The notes under the pieces were generated by a model. The model worked only from the letters and a program-made list of their open reading frames with translations, did no database searches and was not told the origin of the DNA. Positions 1 to 12,898 of a DNA stretch of 64,000 nt are shown here, one piece after another; position 1 is the first letter of the stretch, and each line of letters begins with the position of its first letter. Source of the stretch: Aeromonas simiae (GTDB lineage: Bacteria > Pseudomonadota > Gammaproteobacteria > Enterobacterales > Aeromonadaceae); NCBI RefSeq assembly GCF_000820125.1, contig NZ_CDBY01000061.1, forward strand, positions 66,924 through 130,923. The letters run 5' to 3'. The position numbers were made by a program, and so were the translations under genes.

Positions 1-3
1 CCG

Positions 4-921
4 TCAGGCGCCGTTTTTCATCTCGTCCGTCCCACAGGTCTCAAGCAACAGCTCCCGCAACCAGCGCTGCGCCGGATTGTTATGGGTGCGCTCGTGCCAC
101 GCCATCACCTTGGTGAAACCGGGCACCCATAGCGGAGCGGGCACCACACAGACCCCGCTCACCCCATCCACCAGCCGGCGCGGCATCATGGCCAGCAGAT
201 CGCTGCCGCGCAGCACCTCGAGCAACACCAGAAAACTCGGTACCGAGAGCGCCACCCTCCGGCGCAGCCCCAACTCGGCCAGGGCGCGATCCGTGGAGCC
301 ACTCAAGCCACCCCCACTGTAAGAAACCAGCGCATGATCCAGGGCACAAAAGCGCTCCAGCGTCAGTCCCTCGGCCAGCACCGGGTGATCGGTGCGCAGC
401 ACGCAGACATACTCTTCATCATAAAGAGGGCGCAGGTGCAACTCGGCCGGCGTCACCTCGGGGGTCGTCAGCACCAGATCCAGCGCACCGCGCTCCAGTT
501 GGCGCAACACGGCCCCATCATCGATGGGGTGCACCATCACCCGGATGCCGGGGGCCAGCCGGCGCAGCCGGGCCAAAAAGGGAACCACCACCGCCTGCAG
601 CGAATAATCGGTGCCGGCAACCGACCAGCTGAATTCGGCGCTGGCAGGATCGAAGTGCGCCGGTTGCAGCATGGTCTCGACATCGGCGAGCACCCGCTTG
701 AGGGTAGGGGCCAACTCCAGCGCCCGCTGGGTCGGCACCACACCACGTGCGGTGCGCACGAAGAGGGGATCGTCAAAACTCTCGCGCAGCCGGGTCAGCA
801 TGCCGCTGACGGCGGGTTGAGTGAGGGAGAGGCGGGCCGCCGCCTGAGTGACGCTGCGCTCGTCGAGCAGGGCGGAGAAGGCCTTGAGCAGATTGAGATC
901 CAGCTTGCGAATATCGGTCAT
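4..921 (-). CDS. LysR-family transcriptional regulator
   Basis: A 305-residue protein with the standard LysR layout: an N-terminal winged helix-turn-helix (about residues 6-65, with the family pattern around SVTQAAARLSLTQPAVSGML) and a C-terminal effector-binding domain. It starts at an ATG and ends with TGA almost at the window edge, so it is complete. It is transcribed away from the OXA beta-lactamase gene, with about 210 bp between the two starts. The divergent arrangement makes autoregulation and control of a neighbour possible, but the sequence does not resemble AmpR closely enough to claim beta-lactamase control. The effector is unknown. Confidence 0.9.
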   Translation of the reverse strand: MTDIRKLDLNLLKAFSALLDERSVTQAAARLSLTQPAVSGMLTRLRESFDDPLFVRTARGVVPTQRALELAPTLKRVLADVETMLQPAHFDPASAEFSWSVAGTDYSLQAVVVPFLARLRRLAPGIRVMVHPIDDGAVLRQLERGALDLVLTTPEVTPAELHLRPLYDEEYVCVLRTDHPVLAEGLTLERFCALDHALVSYSGGGLSGSTDRALAELGLRRRVALSVPSFLVLLEVLRGSDLLAMMPRRLVDGVSGVCVVPAPLWVPGFTKVMAWHERTHNNPAQRWLRELLLETCGTDEMKNGA

Positions 922-1076
922 GGCTACCGCTATGATGGGGGGGTCATCCCCTTATCTTGCGTCAATCCCAGGGCGGGATACAGCCGATCGTGACGGTACT
1001 CGCTCGGCTAAGACACAGATTGGCACAGCACAGCGGGCAGCGGCTCCTCCTTCCGTTGTCCCTCGGGGAAGATGGC

Positions 1077-1104
1077 TTGGCAGTGCATCATTTGTTGCTA
1101 TGCT
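1077..1104 (+). promoter_or_regulatory. Candidate sigma70 promoter of the OXA gene
   Basis: TTGGCA at 1077-1082, a 16-bp spacer and TATGCT at 1099-1104, 28 bp before the chosen start codon. No TTCAC pair (the blr-tag reported upstream of Aeromonas beta-lactamase genes) was seen between 922 and 1132. Confidence 0.4.
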
Positions 1105-1132
1105 GCCCCCTCCACTCGCACGAGGAACCAAG

Positions 1133-1933
1133 ATGCCCCCCATTCTGCTGCGTGGCCTGTTGGCCGCCGGTCTGCTTTTCGCCCTGCCAGCGGCCGCCGA
1201 CGATGGCTGCTTCCTGTTTGCCGATGGCAGCGGCAAGACGCTCTCCCGTGAAGGCGCGTGCAGCATGCGTCTCCCACCGGCATCGACCTTCAAGATCCCG
1301 CTGGCCCTGATGGGCTATGACAGCGGCTATCTGGTCGATGAGCAGTGGCCCGCGCTCCCCTTCAAGCCCGGTTATAATGGCTGGCTGCCCGCCTGGCACG
1401 AGACCACCACCCCGAGCCGCTGGATGACCTACTCAGTGGTGTGGTTCTCCCAGTTGATGACCGAGTGGCTCGGCATGCCGCGCCTCCAGCATTACGTCGA
1501 CCAATTCGACTACGGCAACCGGGATCTCAGCGGCCATCCGGGCAAACAGGATGGCCTGACCCAGGCCTGGCTCAGCAGCAGCCTGCAGATCAGCCCCGAA
1601 GAGCAGGCCCGCTTCCTCGGCCGCATGCTGGAGGGCAAGTTGCCGGTGGCGGCGAGCACCCTGCAACATACCGCCAATCTCCTCAAGGTGAGCGAGATCG
1701 ACGGCTGGCAGATCCATGGCAAGACCGGCATGGGCTATCCCAAGAAACTCGATGGCAGCCTCAACCGGCAACGGCAGATCGGCTGGTTTGTCGGCTGGGC
1801 CAGCAAGGGCAGCGAACGGCGCATCTTCGTGCATACCGTGATCCAGCCGCCCGGCAAGCAGTTCGCCTCGCTCAAAGCCAAGGAGGAGGTGCTGGCCGCC
1901 CTGCCGGCCAAGCTGGCTGAGCAAGCCAACTAA
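1133..1933 (+). CDS. blaOXA: Class D beta-lactamase, OXA-12/AmpS-like
   Basis: A 266-residue periplasmic serine beta-lactamase. The signal peptide covers about residues 1-22 (hydrophobic, ending PAAA). The class D motifs are in order: STFK at residues 51-54 (nucleophilic Ser and carbamylated Lys), SVV after the TTTP segment, YGN in FDYGNRD, and KTG in HGKTGMGY. Overall wording is very close to the chromosomal OXA-12 (AmpS) family of Aeromonas, which hydrolyses penicillins and is normally inducible through the BlrAB two-component system encoded elsewhere. The ATG at 1133 is preferred because it has a GAGG ribosome site and starts the signal peptide; the frame stays open upstream but lacks sense. 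It converges on glmU. Confidence 0.93.
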   Translation: MPPILLRGLLAAGLLFALPAAADDGCFLFADGSGKTLSREGACSMRLPPASTFKIPLALMGYDSGYLVDEQWPALPFKPGYNGWLPAWHETTTPSRWMTYSVVWFSQLMTEWLGMPRLQHYVDQFDYGNRDLSGHPGKQDGLTQAWLSSSLQISPEEQARFLGRMLEGKLPVAASTLQHTANLLKVSEIDGWQIHGKTGMGYPKKLDGSLNRQRQIGWFVGWASKGSERRIFVHTVIQPPGKQFASLKAKEEVLAALPAKLAEQAN

Positions 1934-1934
1934 A

Positions 1935-1964
1935 ACAACACGGCGCCCGCAGGCGCCGTTGTTC
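1935..1964. terminator. Bidirectional hairpin between blaOXA and glmU
   Basis: An 8-bp GC-rich stem (ACGGCGCC at 1940-1947 with GGCGCCGT at 1952-1959) and a CGCA loop, placed between convergent genes. The T tracts are short, so efficiency is uncertain. Confidence 0.55.
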
Positions 1965-1978
1965 ATTGCTCTATCGCA

Positions 1979-3340
1979 TCACTTCTTCTTCACCGGGCGT
2001 GCCCAGTTCTGAATGTGGCGCTGAGGCACCCGGGTGATCACCAGCTCGTTCTCGGCCACGTCCTTGGTGATGGTGGAGCCGGCCCCCAATGTGGCGCCCT
2101 TGCCGATGCGCACCGGAGCCACCAGCTGGGTATCGGAGCCGACGAAGACGTCATCCTCGATGATGGTCTGGAACTTGTTCACCCCGTCGTAGTTGCAGGT
2201 GATGGTGCCGGCACCGATGTTCACCTTGGCGCCGATCTCGGCATCGCCCAGATAGGTGAGGTGACCGCACTTGGAACCTACCCCGAGGCGCGCTTTTTTC
2301 ATCTCGACGAAGTTGCCGACGTGGGCATCCTGCTCCAGCACCGCGCCGGGGCGCAGCCGGGCAAACGGCCCGACCGAGCACTGATCCGCCACCTTGGCTC
2401 CCTCTATCACCGAGTAGGGTTTTACCTCGGTGTCATCGCCTATGGTGCAATCCTTGAGGATGGCGCCGGCGCCGATCACCACCCGGTGACCCAGGGTCAC
2501 CTTGCCCTCGATGATGACGTTGACGTCGATCACCACCTCTTCCCCTACGCTCAGCTCGCCACGCAGATCGAAGCGGGCCGGGTCCATCATGCTCACCCCG
2601 GCGATCATCAGCCGCTCGGCCTGCATCTGCTGGTAGCTGCGCTCGAGCGCCGCTAGCTGTACCCGGTTGTTGGCTCCCTCCACCTCGGCAGCGCGCTCCG
2701 GGTGTACCGCGGCAATCGGGCAACCATCGGCGTGGGCCATGGCGATGACGTCGGTCAGATAGAACTCACCCTGGGCATTCTTGTTATCCAGACGCGACAA
2801 CCAGCTGCGCAGCTGGCCACCGTTGGCCACCAGCACCCCGGTGTTCACCTCGCGGATGGCGAGTTGCTCGGAGTTGGCATCCTTCTGCTCGACGATACCG
2901 ACCACCTGGCCCTGCTCGCGCACGATGCGACCATAGCCGGTCGGGTTGTCCAGCACCACGGTCAGCAGCGCCATGCCGGCGGCCGGCTTGGCGGCCAGCA
3001 GCCGTTGCAGGGTCTCGGGCTGGATCAGCGGGGTGTCGCCGTACAGCACCAGCACGTCGTCTTCATCGTTCCAGAATGAAACGGCCTGAGCCACCGCGTG
3101 ACCGGTGCCCAGCTGCTGCGCCTGCAACACCCAGTTGAGATCCGGGGCGGCGATGCGCTCTTTGAGCAGTTCACCGCCGTGACCGTAAACCAGGTGCAGC
3201 TGTTCGGCGCCGATCTGACGGGCGGTGTCGATGACGTGGGAGACCATGGCCTTGCCTGCGACCGGATGCAGCACTTTCGGCAGAGGGGAGCGCATGCGGG
3301 TGCCTTTACCCGCGGCCAGGATGACGACGTTGAGAGACAT
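1979..3340 (-). CDS. glmU: Bifunctional UDP-GlcNAc pyrophosphorylase / glucosamine-1-P acetyltransferase
   Basis: A 453-residue enzyme making UDP-N-acetylglucosamine for peptidoglycan and LPS in the cytosol. The N-terminal uridyltransferase domain has the nucleotide-binding signature AAGKGTRM near residue 8. The C-terminal left-handed beta-helix acetyltransferase domain shows hexapeptide repeats (for example [12 protein letters not shown] and [13 protein letters not shown]). Length matches the family (456 in E. coli). It lies downstream of atpC, as in many gammaproteobacteria, but an intrinsic terminator separates them, so it probably has its own promoter in the 3341-3393 gap or depends on read-through. 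Confidence 0.97.
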   Translation of the reverse strand: MSLNVVILAAGKGTRMRSPLPKVLHPVAGKAMVSHVIDTARQIGAEQLHLVYGHGGELLKERIAAPDLNWVLQAQQLGTGHAVAQAVSFWNDEDDVLVLYGDTPLIQPETLQRLLAAKPAAGMALLTVVLDNPTGYGRIVREQGQVVGIVEQKDANSEQLAIREVNTGVLVANGGQLRSWLSRLDNKNAQGEFYLTDVIAMAHADGCPIAAVHPERAAEVEGANNRVQLAALERSYQQMQAERLMIAGVSMMDPARFDLRGELSVGEEVVIDVNVIIEGKVTLGHRVVIGAGAILKDCTIGDDTEVKPYSVIEGAKVADQCSVGPFARLRPGAVLEQDAHVGNFVEMKKARLGVGSKCGHLTYLGDAEIGAKVNIGAGTITCNYDGVNKFQTIIEDDVFVGSDTQLVAPVRIGKGATLGAGSTITKDVAENELVITRVPQRHIQNWARPVKKK

Positions 3341-3393
3341 GACTTCGACCTTGAATCCGAGTGGAAATACTCGGCGGAGTCTATCGGAGGGTC

Positions 3394-3423
3394 AAAAAAA
3401 AAGCGACCCGCAGGTCGCTTTTT
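3394..3423 (-). terminator. Intrinsic terminator of the atp operon
   Basis: On the minus strand, a 7-bp stem AGCGACC/GGTCGCT with a four-base loop is followed by nine T residues (A run at 3394-3402 on the plus strand). It follows the atpC stop directly. Confidence 0.85.
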
Positions 3424-3435
3424 GCCTCACCGCGT

Positions 3436-3861
3436 TTAGCGGTAATTCTTTTTGACGATATCGATGACCCGCAGCTGGGCCATCGCCTTGGCGAGCTCGG
3501 CGGACGCCTGGGCGTAGTCGATATCACCATGGGAGCTGTGGATCCGATCCTCGGCCGAACGCTTGGCTTCGAGGGCTTTCGCCTCATCCAGCTCGTCGGC
3601 ACGAATCGCGGTGTCCGCCAGCACGGTCACGGTTTCCGGTTGTACTTCCAGCATGCCGCCGGAGATGTACAGCACCTCTTCACCACCGCCCTGTTTCACC
3701 AAGCGGACCAGGCCCGGCTTGATGGAGGTCAGCAGGGGAGCGTGACCGTGGTGGATACCCAGCTCACCTTCGGAGCCTGATACCTGGACAGTCTGGACGC
3801 GACCGCAGAACAGCTTGCCTTCGGCGCTTACCACATCCAGGTGAAAGGATATCTCAGCCAT
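3436..3861 (-). CDS. atpC: ATP synthase F1 epsilon subunit
   Basis: A 141-residue subunit of the F1 rotor stalk, with an N-terminal beta-sandwich ([15 protein letters not shown] at the start) and a C-terminal helical hairpin. It couples rotation of gamma and the c-ring and can inhibit ATP hydrolysis. It is the last gene of the atpIBEFHAGDC operon, 18 bp after atpD, and is followed by a strong terminator. Length equals the family norm. Confidence 0.97.
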   Translation of the reverse strand: MAEISFHLDVVSAEGKLFCGRVQTVQVSGSEGELGIHHGHAPLLTSIKPGLVRLVKQGGGEEVLYISGGMLEVQPETVTVLADTAIRADELDEAKALEAKRSAEDRIHSSHGDIDYAQASAELAKAMAQLRVIDIVKKNYR

Positions 3862-3879
3862 GGGCCCTCCTATCGAGGC

Positions 3880-5280
<1,401 letters not shown>

Positions 5281-5296
5281 TTAGGTAACCCTTGCC

Positions 5297-6163
5297 TTAC
5301 ACCGCAGCGGCACCGGACACGATCTCAGTAAGCTCCTGGGTGATACTGGCCTGACGGGCCTTGTTGTACACCAGTTGCAGATCGTTAATCAGGTTGCCGG
5401 CGTTGTCAGTCGCGGCTTTCATGGCAACCATTCGGGCTGCCTGTTCACTTGCCAGGTTTTCTACCACGCCCTGATACACCTGGGATTCGACATAGCGAAC
5501 CAGCAGGGTGTTCAGCAGCTTCTTGGGATCCGGCTCATAGAGGTAATCCCAGTGGTTCTTCTTGGCGAGCTTGCTGTCTTCTGTAATCGGCAAAGGCAGC
5601 AGTTGATCGACCTTGGGCTGTTGCACCATGGTGTTTACAAACTTGTTGTACACCAGATACAGACGGTCAATCTCACCGTTGTCGTAGGCCTTCAGCATGA
5701 CCTTCACGGAACCGATCAGGTCATTGACACTCGGGGAGTCCCCGAGGCCGGACACTTGAGCAACGACCTTGGCACCGTACTTCTGGAAGAAGCCGGAGGC
5801 CTTGCTGCCAATCAGGGCCAGGTCAACCTGGGCGCCCTTCTGGCTCCATTGCTGCATGTCGTTGAGGGCAGACTTGAACAGGTTAATGTTCAGGCCGCCA
5901 CACAGGCCACGGTCGGTGGAGATGACGATATAGCCCACTCGCTTGACCTCACGTTCGATGAGGTAGGGGTGCTTGTATTCCAAGTTCCCCTGGGCGAGGT
6001 GGCCGATCACCTTGCGCATGGTTTCAGCGTAGGGACGGCTGGCAGACATGCGATCCTGCGCACGGCGCATCTTGCTTGCCGCAACCATCTCCATAGCGCT
6101 GGTGATCTTCTGAGTGTTCTTCACACTCCCGATCTTGGTACGTATCTCTTTTGCGCCGGCCAT
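5297..6163 (-). CDS. atpG: ATP synthase F1 gamma subunit
   Basis: A 288-residue central stalk subunit. Long terminal helices form the coiled-coil rotor shaft (N-terminal [20 protein letters not shown] and the C-terminal helix after NAGNLINDL). It transmits rotation from the c-ring to the beta subunits. Length matches E. coli (287). It sits between atpA and atpD, as is usual. Confidence 0.98.
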   Translation of the reverse strand: MAGAKEIRTKIGSVKNTQKITSAMEMVAASKMRRAQDRMSASRPYAETMRKVIGHLAQGNLEYKHPYLIEREVKRVGYIVISTDRGLCGGLNINLFKSALNDMQQWSQKGAQVDLALIGSKASGFFQKYGAKVVAQVSGLGDSPSVNDLIGSVKVMLKAYDNGEIDRLYLVYNKFVNTMVQQPKVDQLLPLPITEDSKLAKKNHWDYLYEPDPKKLLNTLLVRYVESQVYQGVVENLASEQAARMVAMKAATDNAGNLINDLQLVYNKARQASITQELTEIVSGAAAV

Positions 6164-6205
6164 CTCTTCTCTCCATCAGGTGGCAGCTTGCGCTGCCACA
6201 CACGC

Positions 6206-7747
6206 TTACCAGGTCTGGGTTGCCTTGAAGGTATCGAGCAACGCAGTCAGCTTGCCAACGATCTCGTCGTTGTAGTCGGCCTTGGCATTGATTTCAGCCA
6301 TCAGCTCGCCATGCTGGGTATTGGCGTAAGAGGTCAGAGCGGCTTCGAAATCAACAATCTTGCTGAGTTCGACGTCGTTGAGGTAACCCTTCTCGGCAGC
6401 AAACAGCACCAGAGCCTGGTGAGCAACGCTCATCGGGGCATACTGCTTCTGCTTCATCAGCTCGGTTACCTTCTGGCCGTGATCCAGTTGCTTGCGAGTT
6501 GCGTCATCCAGGTCGGAAGAGAACTGGGCGAACGCAGCCAGCTCGCGGTACTGAGCCAGCGCGGTACGGATACCACCGGACAGCTTCTTGATGATCTTGG
6601 TCTGCGCCGCACCACCGACACGGGATACGGAGATACCCGGGTCAACCGCCGGACGAATACCGGAGTTGAACAGCTGGGTGGTCAGGAAGATCTGGCCGTC
6701 GGTGATGGAGATCACGTTGGTCGGAACGAACGCGGAGACGTCACCGGCCTGGGTTTCGATGATCGGCAGGGCGGTCAGCGAACCGGTCTGGCCCTTGACG
6801 GCGCCGTTGGTGAACTTCTCGACATAGTCGGCGTTCACGCGAGCAGCACGCTCAAGCAGACGGGAGTGCAGATAGAAGACGTCACCCGGGTAGGCTTCGC
6901 GTCCAGGCGGACGACGCAGCAGCAGGGAGATCTGACGATAAGCAACGGCCTGCTTGGAGAGGTCGTCGTAAATGATCAGCGCGTCTTCACCACGGTCACG
7001 GAAGTATTCGCCCATGGAGCAACCGGAGTACGGTGCCAGGTATTGCAGGGCAGCCGCTTCGGAAGCAGAAGCCACCACCACGATGGTGTTGGCCAGAGCA
7101 CCGTGCTCTTCCAGCTTGCGTACCACGTTGGCGATGGTAGAGGCCTTCTGGCCAATCGCAACGTAGACACACTTAATGCCGGACTCTTTCTGGTTGATGA
7201 TGGTGTCGATGGCGATGGCAGTCTTACCTACCTGACGGTCACCGATGATCAGCTCACGCTGGCCACGACCGATAGGGATCATGGCGTCGATGGCTTTCAG
7301 ACCGGTCTGGACAGGCTGGTCAACAGACTTACGCTCGATAACGCCCGGGGCGATGACTTCTACCGGAGAGAAGCCGTCGTGATCCAGCGGACCCTTACCG
7401 TCGATCGGTTGACCCAGGGTGTTGACCACCCGGCCCAGCAGACCGCGACCGACCGGCACTTCCAGAATACGGCCGGTACCCTTGACCTTCATCCCTTCGG
7501 CCAGATCGGCGTAGGGACCCATGACGACCGCACCGACGGAGTCACGCTCGAGGTTCAGAGCCAGAGCGTAGCGGTTGCCCGGCAGCTCGATCATCTCCCC
7601 TTGCATGGCGTTGGCCAGGCCGTGGATACGAATGATACCGTCGCTTACAGAGACGATAGTACCTTCGTTGTGCGCCTCGCTCTTGATGTCAAACTGCGCA
7701 ATACGCTGCTTGATCAGCTCGGCGATTTCAGTGGAATTCAGTTGCAT
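6206..7747 (-). CDS. atpA: ATP synthase F1 alpha subunit
   Basis: A 513-residue non-catalytic nucleotide-binding subunit alternating with beta in the F1 head. The P-loop GDRQVGKT is around residue 170, and the conserved segment [15 protein letters not shown] carries the catalytic arginine region. Length is identical to E. coli. The gene lies 15 bp after atpH. Confidence 0.99.
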   Translation of the reverse strand: MQLNSTEIAELIKQRIAQFDIKSEAHNEGTIVSVSDGIIRIHGLANAMQGEMIELPGNRYALALNLERDSVGAVVMGPYADLAEGMKVKGTGRILEVPVGRGLLGRVVNTLGQPIDGKGPLDHDGFSPVEVIAPGVIERKSVDQPVQTGLKAIDAMIPIGRGQRELIIGDRQVGKTAIAIDTIINQKESGIKCVYVAIGQKASTIANVVRKLEEHGALANTIVVVASASEAAALQYLAPYSGCSMGEYFRDRGEDALIIYDDLSKQAVAYRQISLLLRRPPGREAYPGDVFYLHSRLLERAARVNADYVEKFTNGAVKGQTGSLTALPIIETQAGDVSAFVPTNVISITDGQIFLTTQLFNSGIRPAVDPGISVSRVGGAAQTKIIKKLSGGIRTALAQYRELAAFAQFSSDLDDATRKQLDHGQKVTELMKQKQYAPMSVAHQALVLFAAEKGYLNDVELSKIVDFEAALTSYANTQHGELMAEINAKADYNDEIVGKLTALLDTFKATQTW

Positions 7748-7762
7748 GCTCTAATACCCCAA

Positions 7763-8296
7763 TCAAGATTGCAGCGCGTCAGCCATCCGATCCAACTTAC
7801 CGCGGAGGGAACCGTCGATAACCAGATCGCCGGCCTTGATGAGCACTCCGGCCATCAAAGACGCATCGATGCTGCAATTCAGCTTCACGTTGCGCGCGAG
7901 ACGTTTCTCCAGAGAAGCCTGAATGTTGGCTTTCTGCTGATCGGTCAGCTCAGTTGCCGATACCACCTCAGCCTGAACAGTTTTTTCCTGTTCGGCCTTG
8001 AGCAGATGGAATTCGGCAACCACCGCCGGCAATACACCCAAGCGACCATTCTCGGCCATCACCCGGATCAGGTTCTGGCCGTGCTCGTTGAGCTGCTCAC
8101 CGCAGACACCGACAAACACATTTGTCAGCTGGTCGGCAGCCATGGCGCTGCTGATCAGGGAGGCGATGGTGTCGTTTCTGCTCACTTCGGCAGCAAACTC
8201 CAGCATCCCCAGCCACTGATCCACCGCCTTGTGCTCAACGGCAAACTCGAAAGCAGCCTTGGCGTAGGGGCGAGCAATGGTAGTCAGTTCAGACAT
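7763..8296 (-). CDS. atpH: ATP synthase F1 delta subunit
   Basis: A 177-residue peripheral-stalk subunit that joins the b dimer to the top of the alpha/beta head. The N-terminal helical bundle begins with the family pattern [14 protein letters not shown]. It follows atpF by 13 bp. Length matches the family (177). Confidence 0.97.
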   Translation of the reverse strand: MSELTTIARPYAKAAFEFAVEHKAVDQWLGMLEFAAEVSRNDTIASLISSAMAADQLTNVFVGVCGEQLNEHGQNLIRVMAENGRLGVLPAVVAEFHLLKAEQEKTVQAEVVSATELTDQQKANIQASLEKRLARNVKLNCSIDASLMAGVLIKAGDLVIDGSLRGKLDRMADALQS

Positions 8297-8309
8297 GGCC
8301 CCATTCCCG

Positions 8310-8780
8310 TTACAGTTCAGCTACCAGCTTGTCGACGATGTCGTTGTTGGCAGCCTGGTCGATGTGACGCTCCAGGATCTTCTCCGCGCCGGCGATGGCG
8401 AGGGCAGCAACCTGCTTGCGCAGATCTTCTCTGGCACGATGGCTTTCGGCTTCGATCTCGGCACGGCCTTGAGCCAGGATTTTCTCCCGCTCGGCCTGTG
8501 CAGCCACGGTGGCTTCATCGATGATCTGGGCCTTGCGCTTATTGGCCTGGTCAATGATTTCAGCTGCCTGCAGCTTGGCTTCCTTCAAACGATCGGAAAC
8601 GTTGGCGTGAGCCAGTTCCAGATCTTTCTTGGCACGCTCGGCAGAAGAGAGACCGTCAGCAATGACTTTTTGACGGGCTTCGATGGCAGCCATCAGCGGC
8701 GGCCATACGTACTTCATGCAAAACACGACGAAGAGGAAGAAAGCGATTGCTTGGCCGAGGAGGGTGGCGTTGATATTCAC
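8310..8780 (-). CDS. atpF: ATP synthase F0 b subunit
   Basis: A 156-residue peripheral stalk protein with one N-terminal membrane helix ([19 protein letters not shown]) and a long charged coiled-coil. It dimerises and binds delta. The start is a GTG at 8780, with AGGA 8 bases upstream; the protein then begins [10 protein letters not shown], matching the family. Length is the same as in E. coli (156). Confidence 0.97.
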   Translation of the reverse strand: MNINATLLGQAIAFFLFVVFCMKYVWPPLMAAIEARQKVIADGLSSAERAKKDLELAHANVSDRLKEAKLQAAEIIDQANKRKAQIIDEATVAAQAEREKILAQGRAEIEAESHRAREDLRKQVAALAIAGAEKILERHIDQAANNDIVDKLVAEL

Positions 8781-8834
8781 AGCCTGAGTCCTCTTAAGTT
8801 AGTTAATGGGTTGTGCGTCGGGTAGAGGCGGAAC

Positions 8835-9134
<300 letters not shown>

Positions 9135-9137
9135 TCA

Positions 9138-10318
<1,181 letters not shown>

Positions 10319-10398
10319 CAGAAGACTCCCGAAGATTACAGAACTGTAAAAAATTGGGATCCGAAGACCCCGCGTTTACAGCCATTAAAGCCGGTCAA

Positions 10399-10426
10399 AT
10401 TATACCCTTGCAATAAGCTATTGCAA
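10399..10426 (-). promoter_or_regulatory. atp operon promoter with an embedded palindrome
   Basis: On the minus strand, TTGCAA (10421-10426), a 16-bp spacer and TATAAT (10399-10404), about 80 bp upstream of atpI. The -35 hexamer and spacer form a perfect inverted repeat, TTGCAATA-AGC-TATTGCAA, at 10408-10426 (plus-strand reading). Confidence 0.65.
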
Positions 10427-10526
10427 CACGGCGCAAATCCTTATTTTTTGCGGCCTTTGACCCGTTATTCAGTATCCTTTCAGATGCAAAGTAATGCATG
10501 TTTTATTACTACAAAAAGCGCAAAAA

Positions 10527-11435
10527 TCACGATTCAGACAGGCCAAAATGGCCCAATATCTTGTCCAATTCCGCCAAGTCACTGTAACTAATTACTAACT
10601 TACCGCTATCCTTCTTACCCGGCTGAATTAACACCTGATTGCCAACCACTTCGGCCAGCCGGCGCTCCAGAAAGCCCAGTTGCGGGTCGCGTTCCGCTTC
10701 CGGCTTGGGTTTGGCCGGCTCCTGGCTCTTCTGTACCAGCCGCTCGGTCTCACGCACCGTGAGCCCTTTCTGTACCACGGCACGGGCCAGCTCGGATTGT
10801 GCCTCGCCACTGAGAGCCAGCAGGGCACGGGCGTGGCCCATGTCGAGATCCCCATGCTCCACCAGGCGCTTCACGTCATCGTTCAGTTGATTCAAGCGCA
10901 GCAGGTTAGTCACCGTGGTGCGCGACTTGCCGACCGCGTCGGCCACCTGCTGGTGGGTCAGCTCAAACTCCGTCATTAGCCGTTGCAGTGCCACCGACTC
11001 CTCGATGGCATTGAGATCCTCGCGCTGAATGTTCTCAATCAGGGCAATAGCGACCGCGGCGTCGTCGGCCACCTCTTTGACCAGGCAGGGCACCACCTCG
11101 AGACGAGCCAACTGGGCGGCACGCCAGCGCCGCTCACCGGCAATGATCTCAAAACTCTGCTCCCCCAGCGTACGCACGACGATGGGCTGGATCACGCCTT
11201 GGGCACGGATCGAGCTAGCCAGCTCCTCGAGCGCCTCCTGGGACATGTCCTTACGCGGCTGATACTTGCCGGAGCGCAGCCACTCGACAGGCAGCTTGCG
11301 CAGCTCCCCCTGGGGGGTGGGCTGCATCGCCTGTTCGGTACGCAGCTCGCTCTGAACCTGTTTCTGACGGGCAGCCGTGCTGGTGCTGAGCAGGGCGTCG
11401 AGGCCCTTGCCGAGGCCGCGTTTCTTCGGGGTCAT
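10527..11435 (-). CDS. parB: Chromosome partitioning protein ParB
   Basis: A 302-residue CTPase and DNA-binding protein that loads at parS sites and spreads, organising the origin region. The ParB/Srx motif is in [13 protein letters not shown]; the central helix-turn-helix is around [20 protein letters not shown]; the C-terminal dimerisation domain follows a Lys/Pro/Glu linker. The start ATGA overlaps the parA stop by 4 bp, so translation is coupled. Four candidate parS sites are present in this window at 50.4-56.0 kb. Confidence 0.97.
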   Translation of the reverse strand: MTPKKRGLGKGLDALLSTSTAARQKQVQSELRTEQAMQPTPQGELRKLPVEWLRSGKYQPRKDMSQEALEELASSIRAQGVIQPIVVRTLGEQSFEIIAGERRWRAAQLARLEVVPCLVKEVADDAAVAIALIENIQREDLNAIEESVALQRLMTEFELTHQQVADAVGKSRTTVTNLLRLNQLNDDVKRLVEHGDLDMGHARALLALSGEAQSELARAVVQKGLTVRETERLVQKSQEPAKPKPEAERDPQLGFLERRLAEVVGNQVLIQPGKKDSGKLVISYSDLAELDKILGHFGLSES

Positions 11436-12235
11436 AGGGATTCTCTTTCTGTGATGGCGGCCTGGCGCTCCTGCTCACGGCGGCGCAGCATCTCGCCCGC
11501 CAGCGCCAGGTAAGCCTTGGCCCCTACCGAACTCTTGTCGTAGTGCATGGCGGGGGCGCCGAAGCTGGGCGCCTCGGCCAGCCGCACGTTGCGCGGGATG
11601 ATGGTGCGATAGACCTTGTCGCCAAAATGCTGTTTCAGCTGATCGGACACATCATTGGCGAGGCGGTTGCGGTGATCGTACATAGTACGCAGCACCCCCT
11701 CGATGTGCAGGGCAGGATTAACCACGGCCGCCAGCTTGCTGATGGTATCGACCAGGGCGGTAAGCCCCTCCAGGGCATAGTACTCGCACTGCATGGGCAC
11801 CAGCACCGAATCGGCGGCCGCCATGGCGTTGACCGTCAGCATGTTGAGTGAGGGAGGGCAGTCGATGAAGATGTAGTCGTACTTGTCGCGCACCGGAGTC
11901 AGTGCGTTGCGCAGGCGGATCTCGCGGGCGAAGAACTCCATCAGGCGGATCTCGGCGGCGGTTACGTCCGCGTTGGCAGCAATCAGGTGATAACCGCCGG
12001 AGGTTTCGGTGATGATCACCTCACCGATCGGGGTCTCTTCAACCAGCAGCTCATAGGCAGTGCGATCGACATCGTACTTGTCGACACCACTGCCCATGGT
12101 GGCGTTGCCCTGTGGATCCAGATCGATCACCAGCACCTTGCGCTTGGTGGCCGCCATAGAGGCGGCCAGATTGACACAGGTGGTGGTCTTTCCAACTCCA
12201 CCCTTCTGGTTGGCAATGGCGATGACTTTTCCCAC
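11432..12235 (-). CDS. parA: Chromosome partitioning ATPase ParA (Soj)
   Basis: A 267-residue ParA/MinD-type ATPase. The deviant Walker A motif KGGVGKTTT is at residues 11-19; Walker A' and B follow ([16 protein letters not shown]). It moves ParB-parS complexes to segregate origins. Its place between rsmG and parB near oriC is standard for chromosomal par loci. Confidence 0.97.
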   Translation of the reverse strand: MGKVIAIANQKGGVGKTTTCVNLAASMAATKRKVLVIDLDPQGNATMGSGVDKYDVDRTAYELLVEETPIGEVIITETSGGYHLIAANADVTAAEIRLMEFFAREIRLRNALTPVRDKYDYIFIDCPPSLNMLTVNAMAAADSVLVPMQCEYYALEGLTALVDTISKLAAVVNPALHIEGVLRTMYDHRNRLANDVSDQLKQHFGDKVYRTIIPRNVRLAEAPSFGAPAMHYDKSSVGAKAYLALAGEMLRRREQERQAAITERESL

Positions 12236-12263
12236 GCTTTCCCCTAACTCGATTCTGTGCCCG

Positions 12264-12890
12264 CTAGTCGGGCCGGGTGATATTCAACTCCAGTAGATGG
12301 CGCTCTCCCTCCAGCTCCGGCACCACCAGGGTATGGGAAGCGAGCAGAGAGATACCTTCCGGCAAATGGGCCAGCTCCTCGGCGGGATAGATCCCCTTTA
12401 ACGCGAGAAAACGGCCGTCGGCGGCGGGCAGGTGACGACACCAAGTCAGCATGTCCTCCAGAGAGGCAAATGCCCGGCTCAGCACCCCATCAAAACCTTG
12501 TTCGGGTCGAAACTCCTCAACCCGGGACTGTACCGGCGTCACATTGGTCAACCCCAACTCCAGGATCACCTGGCGGATGAAGCGGATCCGCTTGCCCAGG
12601 CTATCGAGCAGAACGAACTGTTTGTCGGGATTGATGATGGCAAGTGGCAGACCAGGCAGGCCGGGTCCGGTGCCTACATCGATGAAACGCTCACCGTGCA
12701 GGTGCTGACTGACCACCAAGCTGTCCATGATGTGCTTGACCAACATCTCCTGCGGTTCACGCACCGAGGTGAGATTGTAAGCTTTGTTCCACTTGTGCAG
12801 CAACTCAACCAACTGAACCAGTTGGGTCTTCTGCTGATCGGTAATAACAATACCGGCCTGCGCAAGCAGGCCGTTCAGTCTTTCCAGCAT
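12264..12890 (-). CDS. rsmG: 16S rRNA m7G527 methyltransferase
   Basis: A SAM-dependent methyltransferase of 208 residues that modifies G527 of 16S rRNA. The SAM-binding motif [17 protein letters not shown] is near residue 65. The ATG at 12890 is chosen because it gives the family N-terminus (MLERLNGLL) and has GAGGAA upstream; an in-frame TTG at 12902 overlaps the mnmG stop. It lies 8 bp after mnmG and is probably cotranscribed with it. Confidence 0.96.
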   Translation of the reverse strand: MLERLNGLLAQAGIVITDQQKTQLVQLVELLHKWNKAYNLTSVREPQEMLVKHIMDSLVVSQHLHGERFIDVGTGPGLPGLPLAIINPDKQFVLLDSLGKRIRFIRQVILELGLTNVTPVQSRVEEFRPEQGFDGVLSRAFASLEDMLTWCRHLPAADGRFLALKGIYPAEELAHLPEGISLLASHTLVVPELEGERHLLELNITRPD

Positions 12891-12898
12891 GGGATTCC

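Noticed and set aside
848..1132. N-terminal extension of the OXA gene
   Set aside because: The frame is open upstream but the translation is not protein-like and would bury the signal peptide; the ATG at 1133 has a ribosome site.
5375..8524. Very long plus-strand open frame opposite the atpG, atpA and atpH genes
   Set aside because: It is antisense to highly conserved genes, shows no recognisable domain, and results from codon bias of GC-rich genes. The same holds for the long antisense frames opposite atpD, gyrB, yidC, recF and kdpD.
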